Shown one piece after another: positions 1 through 8,824 of a stretch of DNA of 64,000 nucleotides. The notes under the pieces are model-generated. The model searched no databases, was not told the DNA's origin, and saw only the letters and a program-made list of their open reading frames with translations. Both the position numbers and the translations under genes were made by a program. Origin of the DNA: UTCFX2 sp002050125 (GTDB lineage: Bacteria > Chloroflexota > Anaerolineae > Anaerolineales > UBA4823). How positions within the stretch are numbered: position 1 is the stretch's first letter; the number at the start of each line of letters is the position of its first letter. Location: the NCBI GenBank assembly GCA_027494035.1, contig JAOSJQ010000001.1:1798001-1862000 (forward strand), in the 5' to 3' direction.

Positions 1-102
1 TCAATTTACAAGTTACAAGTGTGACCACCGGGTAAAGCGGATACTGCACGGTCTTGGAACTGCGGGTTCGCTATAAACCCATTCGATCTTACAAAGATTT
101 TA

Positions 103-131
103 TAGACAAAACCAGTCTTCCATGCTAGAAT
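103..131 (+). promoter_or_regulatory. Predicted sigma70-type promoter upstream of RNase J leader
   Basis: TAGACA at 103-108, a 17-bp spacer and TAGAAT at 126-131 form a good -35/-10 pair, each one mismatch from consensus. Transcription would start near 138, giving a leader of about 175 nt before the RNase J gene. Seen by eye only; no transcript data. Confidence 0.55.
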
Positions 132-213
132 GTCAAGGGAGTGCAGGCAAGGTTTATGCAAGGGTAAAGTATCCCGGTTGGTAAACAGGCTCACATTAGC
201 AGTTCTTTTTCAG

Positions 214-247
214 GCCCCGGCCAGCGAACTCCTGGCGGGGCATTTTC
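214..247 (+). terminator. Intrinsic terminator inside the RNase J leader (attenuator or sRNA end)
   Basis: A strong GC stem (214-224 with 232-241, one bulged G, 7-nt loop) is followed by ATTTTC. It lies between the promoter at 103-131 and the RNase J start at 313, with no gene before it in the window. It would end a transcript of about 105-110 nt, either an independent small RNA or an attenuated leader. Confidence 0.6.
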
Positions 248-312
248 GATATTAAAATATTTTCGGGCGGGCATGAGATTTCAGCAAGCCCGGTATCATG
301 ATAAGGAAGATT

Positions 313-1953
313 ATGAGTAACAAGAAATTACGTATAGTCCCTCTCGGGGGGCTTGGGGAAGTTGGCAAAAATATGATGGTCTACGAGTACGGTCAAAATA
401 TCCTGATCGTAGACACTGGGCTGATGTTCCCTGAAAATGACATGTTGGGGATCGATTACATTATCCCCGATTTCCGCTATTTGGAAGACAAAGCCGACCT
501 GGTGCGCGGCATTGTAATCACCCATGGTCACGAAGACCACACCGGCGCGATTGCGCATGTGGTGGAGCGGTTCAACGCCCCGATTTACGCCACACCGCTG
601 ACGCGCGGTCTGCTCGAAGCTAAGCTGGCGCGCAGCGGTTCGAGCAGCAAAGCGCGCTTGAATACGATCCAGCCGGGCGATACGATCTGGGTTGGTCCAT
701 TTCAGGTTGAGTTTTTTCACGTCTGCCACTCCATCCCCGACGGGGTGGGGCTGGGGATCACCACGCCCGCTGGGTTGGTGATCCACACGGGCGACTATAA
801 ATTTGACCACACCCCGGTGGATGAATGGCCGACGGATTACGCCAAGCTGGCTGAGCTTTCCAACCGGGGCGTGCTGGCGCTACTGGCTGATTCGACCAAC
901 GCCGACCGACCCGGCTGGACGCCCTCGGAAAAAGTGATCGACGGGGCGTTTCGCGATGTCTTTCGCAACGCCACGGGACGGATCATTGTCGCCAGTTTCG
1001 CCTCGTTGATCTCGCGCATGCAGCAAGTGGGAAATGCCGCGCTAGAACACAGGCGTCAGATGGCTTTTGTCGGTGCCAGCATGGTCGAAAACGCCAAGAT
1101 TGCGCGCAAGCTGGGTTACCTTGACCTGCCGGATGATCTGGTGATCAGCCTCGAGCAGGCGCTCAAGCTGGATCCTAGCAAGGTCGTACTGATGTCAACC
1201 GGAACCCAGGGCGAACCGACCTCGATCATCGGACGCCTGTCGATGGGGACGAACCAGCAGTTTGACCTGCAGGAAGGCGATACGGTAGTGCTTTCATCCC
1301 ATCCTATCCCCGGGAATGAAGAGAGCGTTTATCGCACGATCAACCGGCTATTCCGGCGCGGCGCAACCGTGATCTACGAGGGAATTGCGCCGGTGCACGT
1401 TTCTGGACATGCCAGCCAGGAGGAGATGAAACTGCTGCTGCACCTGGTCAAACCCAGATTTTTCATCCCAATCCATGGCGAACTGCGGCACCTGCACCAG
1501 CATGCCAGCCTGGCGCGTCAGGTGGGACTTGCGGAAGAGAACATCGCTGTGATCGAAAACGGACACGTGATCGAGTTCGAGGACAACCAGATGAGGATCG
1601 GCGAGCGCGTGCCCGGCGGTTATGTGTTCGTGGACGGCGCCGGCGTCGGCGATATTGGGGTGACCGAGGTGCGTGAGCGCGAAGCGCTGGCGCGCGACGG
1701 CTTTGTCCTGGTGAACTTGAGCCTAGACGAGACCAGCCGGCGGCTGCGCGATGATCCTGAAATCATCACGCGCGGCTTTATCCAGAACCGCACCAGCGAC
1801 GACATCATCGATGGGGCGCACAAGGTCATCCAGGAGGCGGTGCGCAACGGCAACGGCAATCTGCAGGAGGACCTGCAAGAAGCACTGCGGTCATACCTTT
1901 TCAACCGCACACGCCGGCGACCGATGGTGTTCGTGACTTTGAGCCGCAGTTGA
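313..1953 (+). CDS. rnj: Ribonuclease J
   Basis: Metallo-beta-lactamase/beta-CASP exo/endoribonuclease for mRNA decay and rRNA 5'-end maturation in bacteria lacking an RNase E-centred system. The product is 546 aa, normal for the family. The metal site HGHEDH lies near residue 75, and the beta-CASP region and the C-terminal dimer domain are all present. An ATG at 298 is in frame, but the ATG at 313 has an AAGGAAG ribosome binding site just upstream and begins with the usual KLRIVPLGGLGEVGKN, so 313 is preferred. The gene stands alone, preceded by a leader with an internal terminator-like hairpin and followed by a terminator. RNase J autoregulation by leader processing is known in other bacteria; here it is only a possibility. 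Confidence 0.96.
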   Translation: MSNKKLRIVPLGGLGEVGKNMMVYEYGQNILIVDTGLMFPENDMLGIDYIIPDFRYLEDKADLVRGIVITHGHEDHTGAIAHVVERFNAPIYATPLTRGLLEAKLARSGSSSKARLNTIQPGDTIWVGPFQVEFFHVCHSIPDGVGLGITTPAGLVIHTGDYKFDHTPVDEWPTDYAKLAELSNRGVLALLADSTNADRPGWTPSEKVIDGAFRDVFRNATGRIIVASFASLISRMQQVGNAALEHRRQMAFVGASMVENAKIARKLGYLDLPDDLVISLEQALKLDPSKVVLMSTGTQGEPTSIIGRLSMGTNQQFDLQEGDTVVLSSHPIPGNEESVYRTINRLFRRGATVIYEGIAPVHVSGHASQEEMKLLLHLVKPRFFIPIHGELRHLHQHASLARQVGLAEENIAVIENGHVIEFEDNQMRIGERVPGGYVFVDGAGVGDIGVTEVREREALARDGFVLVNLSLDETSRRLRDDPEIITRGFIQNRTSDDIIDGAHKVIQEAVRNGNGNLQEDLQEALRSYLFNRTRRRPMVFVTLSRS

Positions 1954-1966
1954 GTTCAATTTTATA

Positions 1967-2005
1967 AGCAGGCGGCTGGCTCTTTTAGAAGCCAGCTGCT
2001 TTTTT
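1967..2005 (+). terminator. Intrinsic terminator of RNase J gene
   Basis: AGCA and GCTGGCT on the left pair with AGCCAGC and TGCT on the right, with a small asymmetric bulge, followed by six T. It sits between convergent rnj and pcm. Confidence 0.8.
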
Positions 2006-2657
2006 ATTCCTGCCAGCCCGCCTGACCGATCAACGGCACAAAAGCCACGGAGAGGATCGGTTTGGACTGGAATTGATCGCCGGTGCGCTGCCAGCGTTCG
2101 AGCACCTGGTTGCTGCGCTGTCCGACCGGGATTACCAGGATGCCGCCCTCCGCGAGCTGCTCGAGTAGAACCTCAGGCGCGCTGGGCGCCGCCGCGCTCA
2201 CGAGGATCCCCATATAGGGGGCGAACTCGGGCAGCCCAAGCGTGCCGTCCCCCACGTGCACCTGGACGTTCTGGATGTTCAAGGCTTTCAGCGTCTGCTC
2301 AGCCTGTTTTGCCAGATCGGCGAAGCGCTCGACAGTGTGTACCTGCCCCGCCAGATATGCCAGCACAGCCGCTTGATAGCCCGAGCCGGTGCCGATCTCC
2401 AGGACTCTTTCCCCACCTTGCAGGTTGAGCAGCTCGGTCATGAGCGCCACGATATAGGGCTGCGAAATGGTCTGTTCGGCGCCGATTGGCAGGGGTCCGT
2501 CGGCGTAAGCTAGATGACGATGCACTTTTGGAACGAAGAGATGCCGGGGGACCCTGCGCATGGCTTCCAGCACGCGTGGGTCTTTAATCCCGCGGCTGGC
2601 GATCTGGACGCGCACCATGCGTTCACGCTGAGATTTGAAGAAATCATCATCTGCCAT
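2004..2657 (-). CDS. pcm: Protein-L-isoaspartate O-methyltransferase
   Basis: SAM-dependent methyltransferase that repairs isoaspartyl residues in aged proteins. The product is 217 aa, typical size. The SAM-binding motif I (VLEIGTGSGYQAAVLA) is near residue 84, and the N-terminal PCMT signature (R-VPRHLFVP and YADGPLPIGAEQTISQP) precedes it. A perfect TATAAT lies 8 nt before the ATG, so the mRNA probably has almost no 5' leader. The gene is monocistronic and convergent with rnj. Confidence 0.95.
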   Translation of the reverse strand: MADDDFFKSQRERMVRVQIASRGIKDPRVLEAMRRVPRHLFVPKVHRHLAYADGPLPIGAEQTISQPYIVALMTELLNLQGGERVLEIGTGSGYQAAVLAYLAGQVHTVERFADLAKQAEQTLKALNIQNVQVHVGDGTLGLPEFAPYMGILVSAAAPSAPEVLLEQLAEGGILVIPVGQRSNQVLERWQRTGDQFQSKPILSVAFVPLIGQAGWQE

Positions 2658-2665
2658 TAATGATG

Positions 2666-2671
2666 ATTATA
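2666..2671 (-). promoter_or_regulatory. -10 hexamer TATAAT of leaderless pcm
   Basis: TATAAT ends 8 nt before the pcm ATG at 2657, so the transcription start falls at or within 1-2 nt of the start codon. No clear -35 was seen. Confidence 0.6.
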
Positions 2672-2807
2672 CATGAGATGACCCCCACCCGATCCTAGAC
2701 CTCCGCCCGGACGGACGAAGATCGAGACGCTATTTCGATCGTCAGCAGGGCGAATTCCTTAAATTAAATCCACGTCCACGGCGAAAGCGAAAAATGATGG
2801 GTCTGGA

Positions 2808-4202
2808 CTACTGCAAGGGGATCAGCGCGTGATCGAACTGCTCTCCGGTTTTATCGATTGCCGACAGCTCGATCCGGTCAGAGTAGATGTGGAGCAAAAT
2901 GTAGTGGGTTCGGCTGGCAAACATCTGGCTCTGCGGCAGAACCGCCCCCGCTGGGTAGAGCGTCCCCGACCCGCCGCCGGTCACGATGTAGGTCACGCCG
3001 TCCACAAGCAGCCGTTCATAGTGGTGGCTGTGACCCGAAAGAACCAGCGGTACGCGCGCCGCGGCGAACAGCGGATGCCAGAACTGGCGCACCGCGAGCT
3101 GGTCGTCCGGGTGGACCGAGCCGCTGAAGAACGGCGGCACGTGGAACACCGGAATGCTGAAGCGGAAGCGCGGATCAGCCAGGCGCTCCGCCAGCCAGGC
3201 ATCCTGTTCTTTCCAGTTGGGGATCCCAAAGAACACCTGCGTGTCGAGCATCACAAATTGGACGTCGTTATAGGCGAAGGCGTAATACTGGCGGGCGCGG
3301 TCAGCCTCCGTCTCGTTGAAGCGTGGATCGGGAAAAGCGGGGAAGGCGTAATAGTAAAAATAGCTGTCCAGCCAGCGGGCTTCGGCGTCGTAATCGTGAT
3401 TGCCGATCGCTGTGTAAATTGGCATGCGGTGCAAGAGCGGCGAATAGATCGAGAAGTATTTCTGGGCGTAGGCTTCGACCGGATTGACGTTGTCTTCGAT
3501 CTTATCGACGATGTCTCCAGCGTTGATCGCGAAGTCCAGCTCTTGTGCAGCCATCTGAGCGACCAGGGCTTCGGTGGAGGCGTCGCCAAAACTGGCGTCG
3601 CTAAAGACTGCCACTTTGAGCGGCTCCCGACCGTCGGGCGTTCGAAAGCGAAGCGCCTCCCAGGGGGCGGCTGAGAAGGTCGGTTGCTGAAAGCCGGAGG
3701 TACCTTTGCCCAGCCCCAGGACGGCAAGATATTCTGCGCCGGGCGACAAGCCCTCCAGCGTGATCATCTGGCGCGTTTGGACCGGGTCGATCGCGGCAGC
3801 GCGGGTTTCGGCGGGTTGCGGGGAGACCTGCTGGTAGAACAGGAAGCCCTCAGCGGGCGCATTCAACTCGAAGAATAGGCTGGCTTGCTCCGGCATCAGA
3901 TGCCGGATGGTCAGGGGGATGGTGTACGCGACTGGACTGGCTGGGAAGCTGCCGGCGCTGAGATCGGGGTAGCGCGGAGCGGGCTGTGTCGGTGCGACCG
4001 GGGCTGTGGGATGCCCAGAATTTGTGTTGGTTGGTTCGGCAACCTGCGGGGTGAGCGCGAGGCTCGCCGGCGCAGCCGCGGTTGGCGTTGGGGTGGGAGG
4101 CGCTGTGGTGAGCGGCTCAGAAAAGACCGCGCAGCCAAAGGTGAGAGAAATCAGCAGCAAAAACAGCGCCAGGCGCAGGCGCGTGTTTGTCGATCCTGTC
4201 AC
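2808..4202 (-). CDS. Secreted lipoprotein metallophosphoesterase (calcineurin-like)
   Basis: Calcineurin-type phosphoesterase, predicted to be membrane-anchored on the outer face; substrate unknown. An upstream ATG at 4247 is possible, but the GTG at 4202 overlaps the stop of the preceding gene as GTGA and gives a clean lipoprotein signal (charged RLRL, a leucine-rich stretch, lipobox LTFGC), so 4202 is chosen. A Thr/Pro/Ala-rich linker follows. The phosphoesterase part has FSDASFGD, NAGDIVD, AIGNHDYD and the HSHHYE metal-binding motifs. It is the last gene of the thioesterase/M42/LLM operon. Similar proteins include purple acid phosphatase-like enzymes, and the fibronectin-like region before the catalytic domain fits that architecture. 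Confidence 0.88.
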   Translation of the reverse strand: MTGSTNTRLRLALFLLLISLTFGCAVFSEPLTTAPPTPTPTAAAPASLALTPQVAEPTNTNSGHPTAPVAPTQPAPRYPDLSAGSFPASPVAYTIPLTIRHLMPEQASLFFELNAPAEGFLFYQQVSPQPAETRAAAIDPVQTRQMITLEGLSPGAEYLAVLGLGKGTSGFQQPTFSAAPWEALRFRTPDGREPLKVAVFSDASFGDASTEALVAQMAAQELDFAINAGDIVDKIEDNVNPVEAYAQKYFSIYSPLLHRMPIYTAIGNHDYDAEARWLDSYFYYYAFPAFPDPRFNETEADRARQYYAFAYNDVQFVMLDTQVFFGIPNWKEQDAWLAERLADPRFRFSIPVFHVPPFFSGSVHPDDQLAVRQFWHPLFAAARVPLVLSGHSHHYERLLVDGVTYIVTGGGSGTLYPAGAVLPQSQMFASRTHYILLHIYSDRIELSAIDKTGEQFDHALIPLQ

Positions 4203-5215
4203 GGGTGAGGTTCCGTCTTTTCGAACTCCGATCTCAATCGAGACCAAAAAGCGTCCCGCTGATTTGGGACGAAAGGCAGGTAGAGGCTCAGGCGGTCTAC
4301 CTGACCGGAGTAGCGTTCTTTCAAGCGGGCGCCGATCTCATCCGCTGAACCGACCACCGCAAAGGTTTCCAGCATCTCATCGCTGATCTGGGCGGGCATG
4401 GCGCTCCAATCGCCGCGGCGCGCCAGCGCCGAGAGCTGTTCCGCGGCGTCCTGCCAGCCGTGCAGCGCCATCACCGGCTGGTACGAGGGCGTGGAGGCAT
4501 AAAAACCGATTTGGGAGCGCACGAGCAGGTCTTCGTCCGGGGAGGTGACCGTGAAAACCGTGGCGGAAATGGCAACCTCGGCGCGGGAGCGACCCGTGGC
4601 AGCCAGCCCGTTTTCAATTGCCGGCGCCAGGACCTCACGCAGGTAACGCAGCGAATGGAAGGGGTGCATCACAAAGCCGTCCGCAATTTCACCCGCCAGG
4701 CGCGCCAGCCCCAGATTAACCCCCGCAATGTAAATCGGTATGTCGGGATGTTCGATCGGGCCCGGGTTGAAAAACGGAGTCATCAAGCTCAAGCGATAGT
4801 ATTCGCCGCGAAAATCGAGCCTTTGACCGGTCTGCCAGGAGCGCCAAAACGCTCGAATCGCTCCGACTTGCTCGCGCAGCTTGCCGGTCACCGAAGCGGG
4901 CCAGGGCATCCCAAAGCGTTTCTCGATGTGGGGTTTAACCTGGGTGCCGAGACCCAGGATGAAGCGCCCCCGCGAAGCTTGCGCCAGGTCCCAGGCAGTG
5001 TATGCCAGGGTGGCGGGGCTGCGCCCAAAGGCAATCGCCACCGCAGTCCCAAACTGCACCCGCTGAGTGTGCAGGGCAATCAAAGCTCCCGGCAGAAAGG
5101 GATCGTGCATGGTCTCGGAAGACCAGAGCCCGTCAAACCCCAGGGCTTCTGCATTGCGGGCAATCTCCGGGATAGCGGTCAAAGAAGTTGGGGGCAGAGC
5201 GACGTCGAGGCGCAT
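4199..5215 (-). CDS. LLM-class (F420/FMN-dependent) oxidoreductase
   Basis: Luciferase-like monooxygenase fold protein of 338 aa. The start at 5215 (MRLDVALPP) is chosen because the family begins with this strand; the longer reading frame to 5329 adds an unrelated basic stretch. Recognisable parts are the GFDGLWSSETMHDPF loop, the GTAVAIAFGRSP strand and the GRFILGLGTQVKPHIEKRFG segment, which resemble F420-dependent members of the family. Substrate unknown. It lies 28 nt after the M42 peptidase gene and overlaps the following phosphoesterase gene by 4 nt. A second LLM protein at 14078 and an F420-type nitroreductase at 25975 suggest the host makes F420. Confidence 0.88.
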   Translation of the reverse strand: MRLDVALPPTSLTAIPEIARNAEALGFDGLWSSETMHDPFLPGALIALHTQRVQFGTAVAIAFGRSPATLAYTAWDLAQASRGRFILGLGTQVKPHIEKRFGMPWPASVTGKLREQVGAIRAFWRSWQTGQRLDFRGEYYRLSLMTPFFNPGPIEHPDIPIYIAGVNLGLARLAGEIADGFVMHPFHSLRYLREVLAPAIENGLAATGRSRAEVAISATVFTVTSPDEDLLVRSQIGFYASTPSYQPVMALHGWQDAAEQLSALARRGDWSAMPAQISDEMLETFAVVGSADEIGARLKERYSGQVDRLSLYLPFVPNQRDAFWSRLRSEFEKTEPHP

Positions 5216-5243
5216 GATCGAATCGTTTCGCCGAACGGCGGAG

Positions 5244-6290
5244 TTAGGACAGGAGATAAGCCAGGATCCAGCGCGTGGTTGCCAGGAGCGCCTGGGTGTG
5301 GGTGCGCTCGTAGTTGTGAGAAGCGTCAATGCCGGGTCCGATCAGGGCAACGGCTACATCGCCGCCAGCGCGCCAGTAGACTCCCCCATCGGAAGTGTAG
5401 AAGGGGTAAATATCGGTTTTATAGGGGATGTGGTGCGCTTCCGCCAGCGCGCGCAAACGCTGGCTCAGCTCGAAATGATAGGGACCGCTCGAATCTTTCA
5501 GGCAGATCGTGGCGTGGAATTCATCCGAAGCCTGACCCTGACCAACCGCCGCCATGTCAACCGCGACCAACTCGGAGACCGTGTCGGGGATGCCAGTTGC
5601 CGCCCCATGACCGACCTCTTCGTAGTTGCTGAAATGCAGGCAGGTGGTCTGGCGTGGTTTGAGCCCGGCTGCATGCATGGCGCGGACGGCAGCTACCACA
5701 CACGCGATGCAGGCTTTATCGTCCAGAAAGCGTGAACGAACAAAACCGTTGTTGATTTCAACCCGCGGGTCGAAAGCCACAAAATCTCCGACCTCGATCC
5801 CCAGTTCGCGCGTTTCCTGTTCGGAGTGGGTGACTGCATCCAGGCGGACTTCCATATTGGCGTCATCGCGCTTTTGCTCATTAGCCTCTCTGCCGTACAC
5901 GTGGGCGGAAGCTTTTTCGATCAAGAGCGAGCCGCGCACTTTCTCGCCATTGCGGATGAAGACCGTGCAGCCTTCGGTCTCGACCGAGTTCCATAACAGC
6001 CCGCCGATGCCGGTCAGCCGCAGCCGTCCGTTCGGCTTGATCTCTTTGACCATGGCGCCGAGCGTATCAACATGCGTGGTCAGCGCGCGCGAGACAGGAT
6101 TCTGCTCGCCCCGCCAGATCGCTGTCAGCGCGCCTTTGCGGTTGAGGTGGATTTCTAACTCCGGGTAGGACACAAGCGCCTCCCGGATGAACTCGATGCC
6201 CAGGTGGGTATACCCGGTCGGGCTGGGGATGTCCAGGAGTCTGGTCAGGAAGTCAAGCAGGAATGACTCGTCGATTGCTGGCAGCTTCAT
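5244..6290 (-). CDS. M42 family metallopeptidase
   Basis: Zinc or cobalt aminopeptidase of the M42 (glutamyl aminopeptidase/endoglucanase-like) family, 348 aa, cytoplasmic. Metal ligands and catalytic residues are visible in THVDTLG, SRFLDDKA, the NYEEVGHG pair of glutamates and the C-terminal ERTHTQAL histidine. The start has a good AAGGAG site 4 nt upstream. The sequence resembles the subgroup annotated with the NAGGN osmoprotectant system, but no other genes of that system are here, so a general peptidase role is the safer call. It follows the thioesterase gene by about 50 nt in the same operon. Confidence 0.9.
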   Translation of the reverse strand: MKLPAIDESFLLDFLTRLLDIPSPTGYTHLGIEFIREALVSYPELEIHLNRKGALTAIWRGEQNPVSRALTTHVDTLGAMVKEIKPNGRLRLTGIGGLLWNSVETEGCTVFIRNGEKVRGSLLIEKASAHVYGREANEQKRDDANMEVRLDAVTHSEQETRELGIEVGDFVAFDPRVEINNGFVRSRFLDDKACIACVVAAVRAMHAAGLKPRQTTCLHFSNYEEVGHGAATGIPDTVSELVAVDMAAVGQGQASDEFHATICLKDSSGPYHFELSQRLRALAEAHHIPYKTDIYPFYTSDGGVYWRAGGDVAVALIGPGIDASHNYERTHTQALLATTRWILAYLLS

Positions 6291-6340
6291 GTTGCTCCTT
6301 CTCTGTTACGAGGTTTGCAAGGCGATCAAGAAAATAAAGG

Positions 6341-6778
6341 TCAGCCAGGTTCAGCAGCCTCATTCAACTGCTCAAATTGGCGAACGGCTTGCCGCCAGGG
6401 ATCTGGGATGGGGATGGTCGCTCTGCTGCGATAATCATATGCCACCAGCACCGCCGATCCGGTGCAAAGGGTTTCAGCGCTGAGGGAGTTTTCCAGACAG
6501 TAATCCATCGCCAGGCTTTTCCCGCCCAGCCGGCTGACGCGCGTCCCAGCCCGCAATGACATTCCGTAGGTCACCGGAGCAAGGAAAGTGAGCCGGGCTT
6601 CAGCCAGGATGATTCCAAAATCCATGAACGACCCGCTGTTCCATAAATTGAGCTGGCGAAAGTACTCCACCCGCGCTTGTTCGAAGTAGCTCAGGTAGCG
6701 GGCGTTGTTGACGTGACCCTGAGGGTCCAGGTCGCTGTAACGCACCTCGATCGGATGGAAGAAACGGAATTCCGGCAT
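6341..6778 (-). CDS. Acyl-CoA thioesterase, 4HBT hot-dog family
   Basis: Single hot-dog domain thioesterase (YbgC/FadM type), 145 aa, hydrolysing acyl-CoA or a related thioester. The family signature RYSDLDPQGHVNNARYLSYF is near residue 12, including the catalytic Asp and the HVNN motif. The start at 6778 is preferred over 6799 because a perfect TATAAT ends 6 nt before it; the upstream ATG would lie in the promoter. It is the first gene of a minus-strand operon continuing into the M42 peptidase, LLM and phosphoesterase genes. Confidence 0.92.
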   Translation of the reverse strand: MPEFRFFHPIEVRYSDLDPQGHVNNARYLSYFEQARVEYFRQLNLWNSGSFMDFGIILAEARLTFLAPVTYGMSLRAGTRVSRLGGKSLAMDYCLENSLSAETLCTGSAVLVAYDYRSRATIPIPDPWRQAVRQFEQLNEAAEPG

Positions 6779-6784
6779 GGCAGG

Positions 6785-6790
6785 ATTATA
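6785..6790 (-). promoter_or_regulatory. -10 hexamer of leaderless thioesterase operon
   Basis: TATAAT ends 6 nt before the ATG at 6778, so the predicted transcript begins at the start codon. It faces a second leaderless promoter on the plus strand 29 bp away. Confidence 0.62.
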
Positions 6791-6818
6791 CCGCAGCAAT
6801 CAGCCCGCTCCGGCGCGG

Positions 6819-6824
6819 TATAAT
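6819..6824 (+). promoter_or_regulatory. -10 hexamer of leaderless TPR gene
   Basis: TATAAT ends 7 nt before the ATG at 6832. An in-frame ATG at 6823 lies inside the hexamer and cannot be the start if this promoter is used. Confidence 0.62.
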
Positions 6825-6831
6825 GGGCGGC

Positions 6832-8167
6832 ATGAAAGATTCAAACCTGGAACAAAATCAAACTCCGGAAGCCCCTCTCGAACCGGAGGATCACCAATCA
6901 ATTGAACACACCCAGCCGACCCAACTCGAAGCCGGCGCGGAAAAAGGAGCATCTGAACCGGCAGCCGAAGTGGAGCATGCGGCAAGCGACCTGGAAGTCA
7001 CTAGAGCTATCCCGGTAGCAGCCCCTGACCTGGCTGAGGCGGAAGCGGAGCTATCCGCCACGCTGCCAGGCGTCCCGCTGACCAAAGGCTACGAGGATAC
7101 TCAGGCTTTTGAGCGGGAGCAGGCGTCCGCAGCCGCCGCTTCGCAGCCTGCCAGCCCTCCGTCAAGCCCCCCGCCGCCGGCAAAGCCGGGGAACGGACGC
7201 CCTAAAGGGCGACCCAGAGGGTTGCCGTGGTTCTTCTATCCATTGGCGGGGCTGGCGATCCTGCTGCTGGTGCTGCTGGTCAGCGGGTTTGGCGGGTACA
7301 CCTCGGGCATCGGGATGCGCAAGAGCGCCGAAAAGACGCAGGTTGCCGGGGCAGTCGCTGAGCAATACGCGCTCGGGATACAGGATATGGAACAGGGTTT
7401 ATATGGGCGCGCCCGCCAGCGGTTTGAGTACGTGATCCAGCTAGACCCCAACTATCCCGGCGTGACTGAAAAACTGGCGCAGGTGCTGCTGGAACTCAAC
7501 ACAACCGCGACGCCAACCTTGCTGCCAACCGCGACGCTGACGCCCACGCCGGATGACCGCGACAGCCAGCAGCGCTTTGACCAGGCTCAGCAAGCGCTGG
7601 CGGCGAACGATTGGACCGCGACGGTGGACACGCTGCTGATTTTACGAAAACTCGATCCGACTTACCGGGCGGTTGAGATTGACGGGCTTCTCTTTCTGGC
7701 GCTGCGCAACCGTGGGCGGGATAAGATCCTGAAATCCTCCGACCTGGAAGGCGGGATATACGATCTGACGCTGGCTAGCCAGTTCGGTCCCTTGGACGCG
7801 GAAGCCCAAGGGCTCCTGAGCTGGAGCAGCCTGTATATCACCGGCGCGAGCTTCTGGGGCATCGACTGGGAACAGGCGGTCAACTATTTTTCCCAAGTGG
7901 CGCCCAACCTGCCCAACTTGATGGATGGCTCGAAAATGACCGCCACCGAGCGGTTGCGTCAGGCGTTGTTCGAATACGGCAATTCGCTGGCTGCAACGCG
8001 GACAGTACTGTGCGGCGGTGCGCGCTTACCAGCAATCATACGAGATTTCACCCGACCCAGCCGTGCAACAGGCGGGTGAATTGGCGGCTCAGCAATGCGC
8101 CGGCGCGGGAGATCAGCCGGCTGGAACGCCGAAACCCAAAAAGCCCAAACCCACCAAGAGCCCATGA
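6832..8167 (+). CDS. Single-pass membrane TPR protein (one frameshift near 8000)
   Basis: Repaired product about 444 aa. It has an acidic, Glu/Pro/Ala-rich N-terminal tail of about 125 residues, a Pro-rich then basic stretch, one transmembrane helix (FFYPLAGLAILLLVLLVSGFG), and an extracytoplasmic part with TPR-like helices. The first frame ends early at 8079. Shifting frame by one base near 8000 restores a TPR-like tail (QYCAAVRAYQQSYEISPDPA) and a Lys/Pro-rich C-terminus ending at 8167, where the stop overlaps the next gene's start as ATGA. The indel is probably a sequencing error. Function unknown; TPRs suggest a scaffold for an envelope complex. Confidence 0.8.
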
Positions 8168-8685
8168 GCGCGCCTGTCTGGGCTCTTACGCTGGCATATT
8201 GGCTGCACATGCTCGCCACCGTGGTGTGGATCGGCGGTCTGGCGGCGCTCTCGCTCTTTGTGCTGCCGGCTGCCCGCCGGTCGCTGGAGCCTCAGCCTTT
8301 GGCAGCTTTCCTGGTCGAATTGCAGCGCAGGTTGGACCCGGTCAGTTGGTTCTGCCTGGCTGCGCTTGCCGGCACCGGGTTGTTTCAGATGAGCGCCAAC
8401 CCAAGCTATGAGGGATTTCTGACCGTTCACAACCTGTGGGCGGTCGCGATCCTGATCAAACACCTGCTCTTTTTCGGCATGACCGCGGTTTCGGCTTACA
8501 TGACCTGGGTCGTGCTGCCCGGCTTGAGCCGGGTGGTGCTGCGGCAAGCGCTCGCAGCGCAAGATGGCGAGGCTGGTATGCTAAATAATCGCTTGAACCG
8601 TCAGGAACTTCACCTGGTGCGCCTCAACCTAATCTTGGGGGTTCTGATCCTGGGTCTCACGGCGGTGGCGCGCTCGCTGTCTTGA
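8164..8685 (+). CDS. CopD-like integral membrane protein
   Basis: 173-aa protein with four predicted transmembrane helices. The first contains WLHMLATVVWIGG, the His-containing signature seen in CopD/DUF4149-type proteins, and HNLWAVAILIKHLLF carries further histidines. CopD relatives act in copper uptake or bind haem or metal in the membrane; the role here is unproven. The start at 8164 overlaps the repaired end of the TPR gene (ATGA), so translation is probably coupled. The longer frame starting at 8095 reads through the TPR tail in the wrong frame. Confidence 0.75.
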   Translation: MSAPVWALTLAYWLHMLATVVWIGGLAALSLFVLPAARRSLEPQPLAAFLVELQRRLDPVSWFCLAALAGTGLFQMSANPSYEGFLTVHNLWAVAILIKHLLFFGMTAVSAYMTWVVLPGLSRVVLRQALAAQDGEAGMLNNRLNRQELHLVRLNLILGVLILGLTAVARSLS

Positions 8686-8824
8686 AATCTTCGGAGAGAG
8701 TCTCGCATCAACCCCGCCGCCCCATTTCAGGCGGGTGTGAATTGTGCAGCCCGACCTCAGCCTGTCTAAAAAGCCATTTCCCGAACGCAGCAATAAAGGG
8801 CTAGAAGAACCCAAAGGAGAAGAC

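Noticed and set aside
6..194. 62-codon minus-strand ORF at the window start
   Set aside because: It overlaps the predicted RNase J leader promoter and has no recognisable features.
2829..3674. 281-codon plus-strand ORF opposite the phosphoesterase gene
   Set aside because: Antisense shadow of a GC-rich gene; no family features, while the minus strand has a complete catalytic domain.
4460..5632. 390-codon plus-strand ORF opposite the LLM and M42 genes
   Set aside because: It spans two clear minus-strand genes in antisense and has a composition without recognisable domains.
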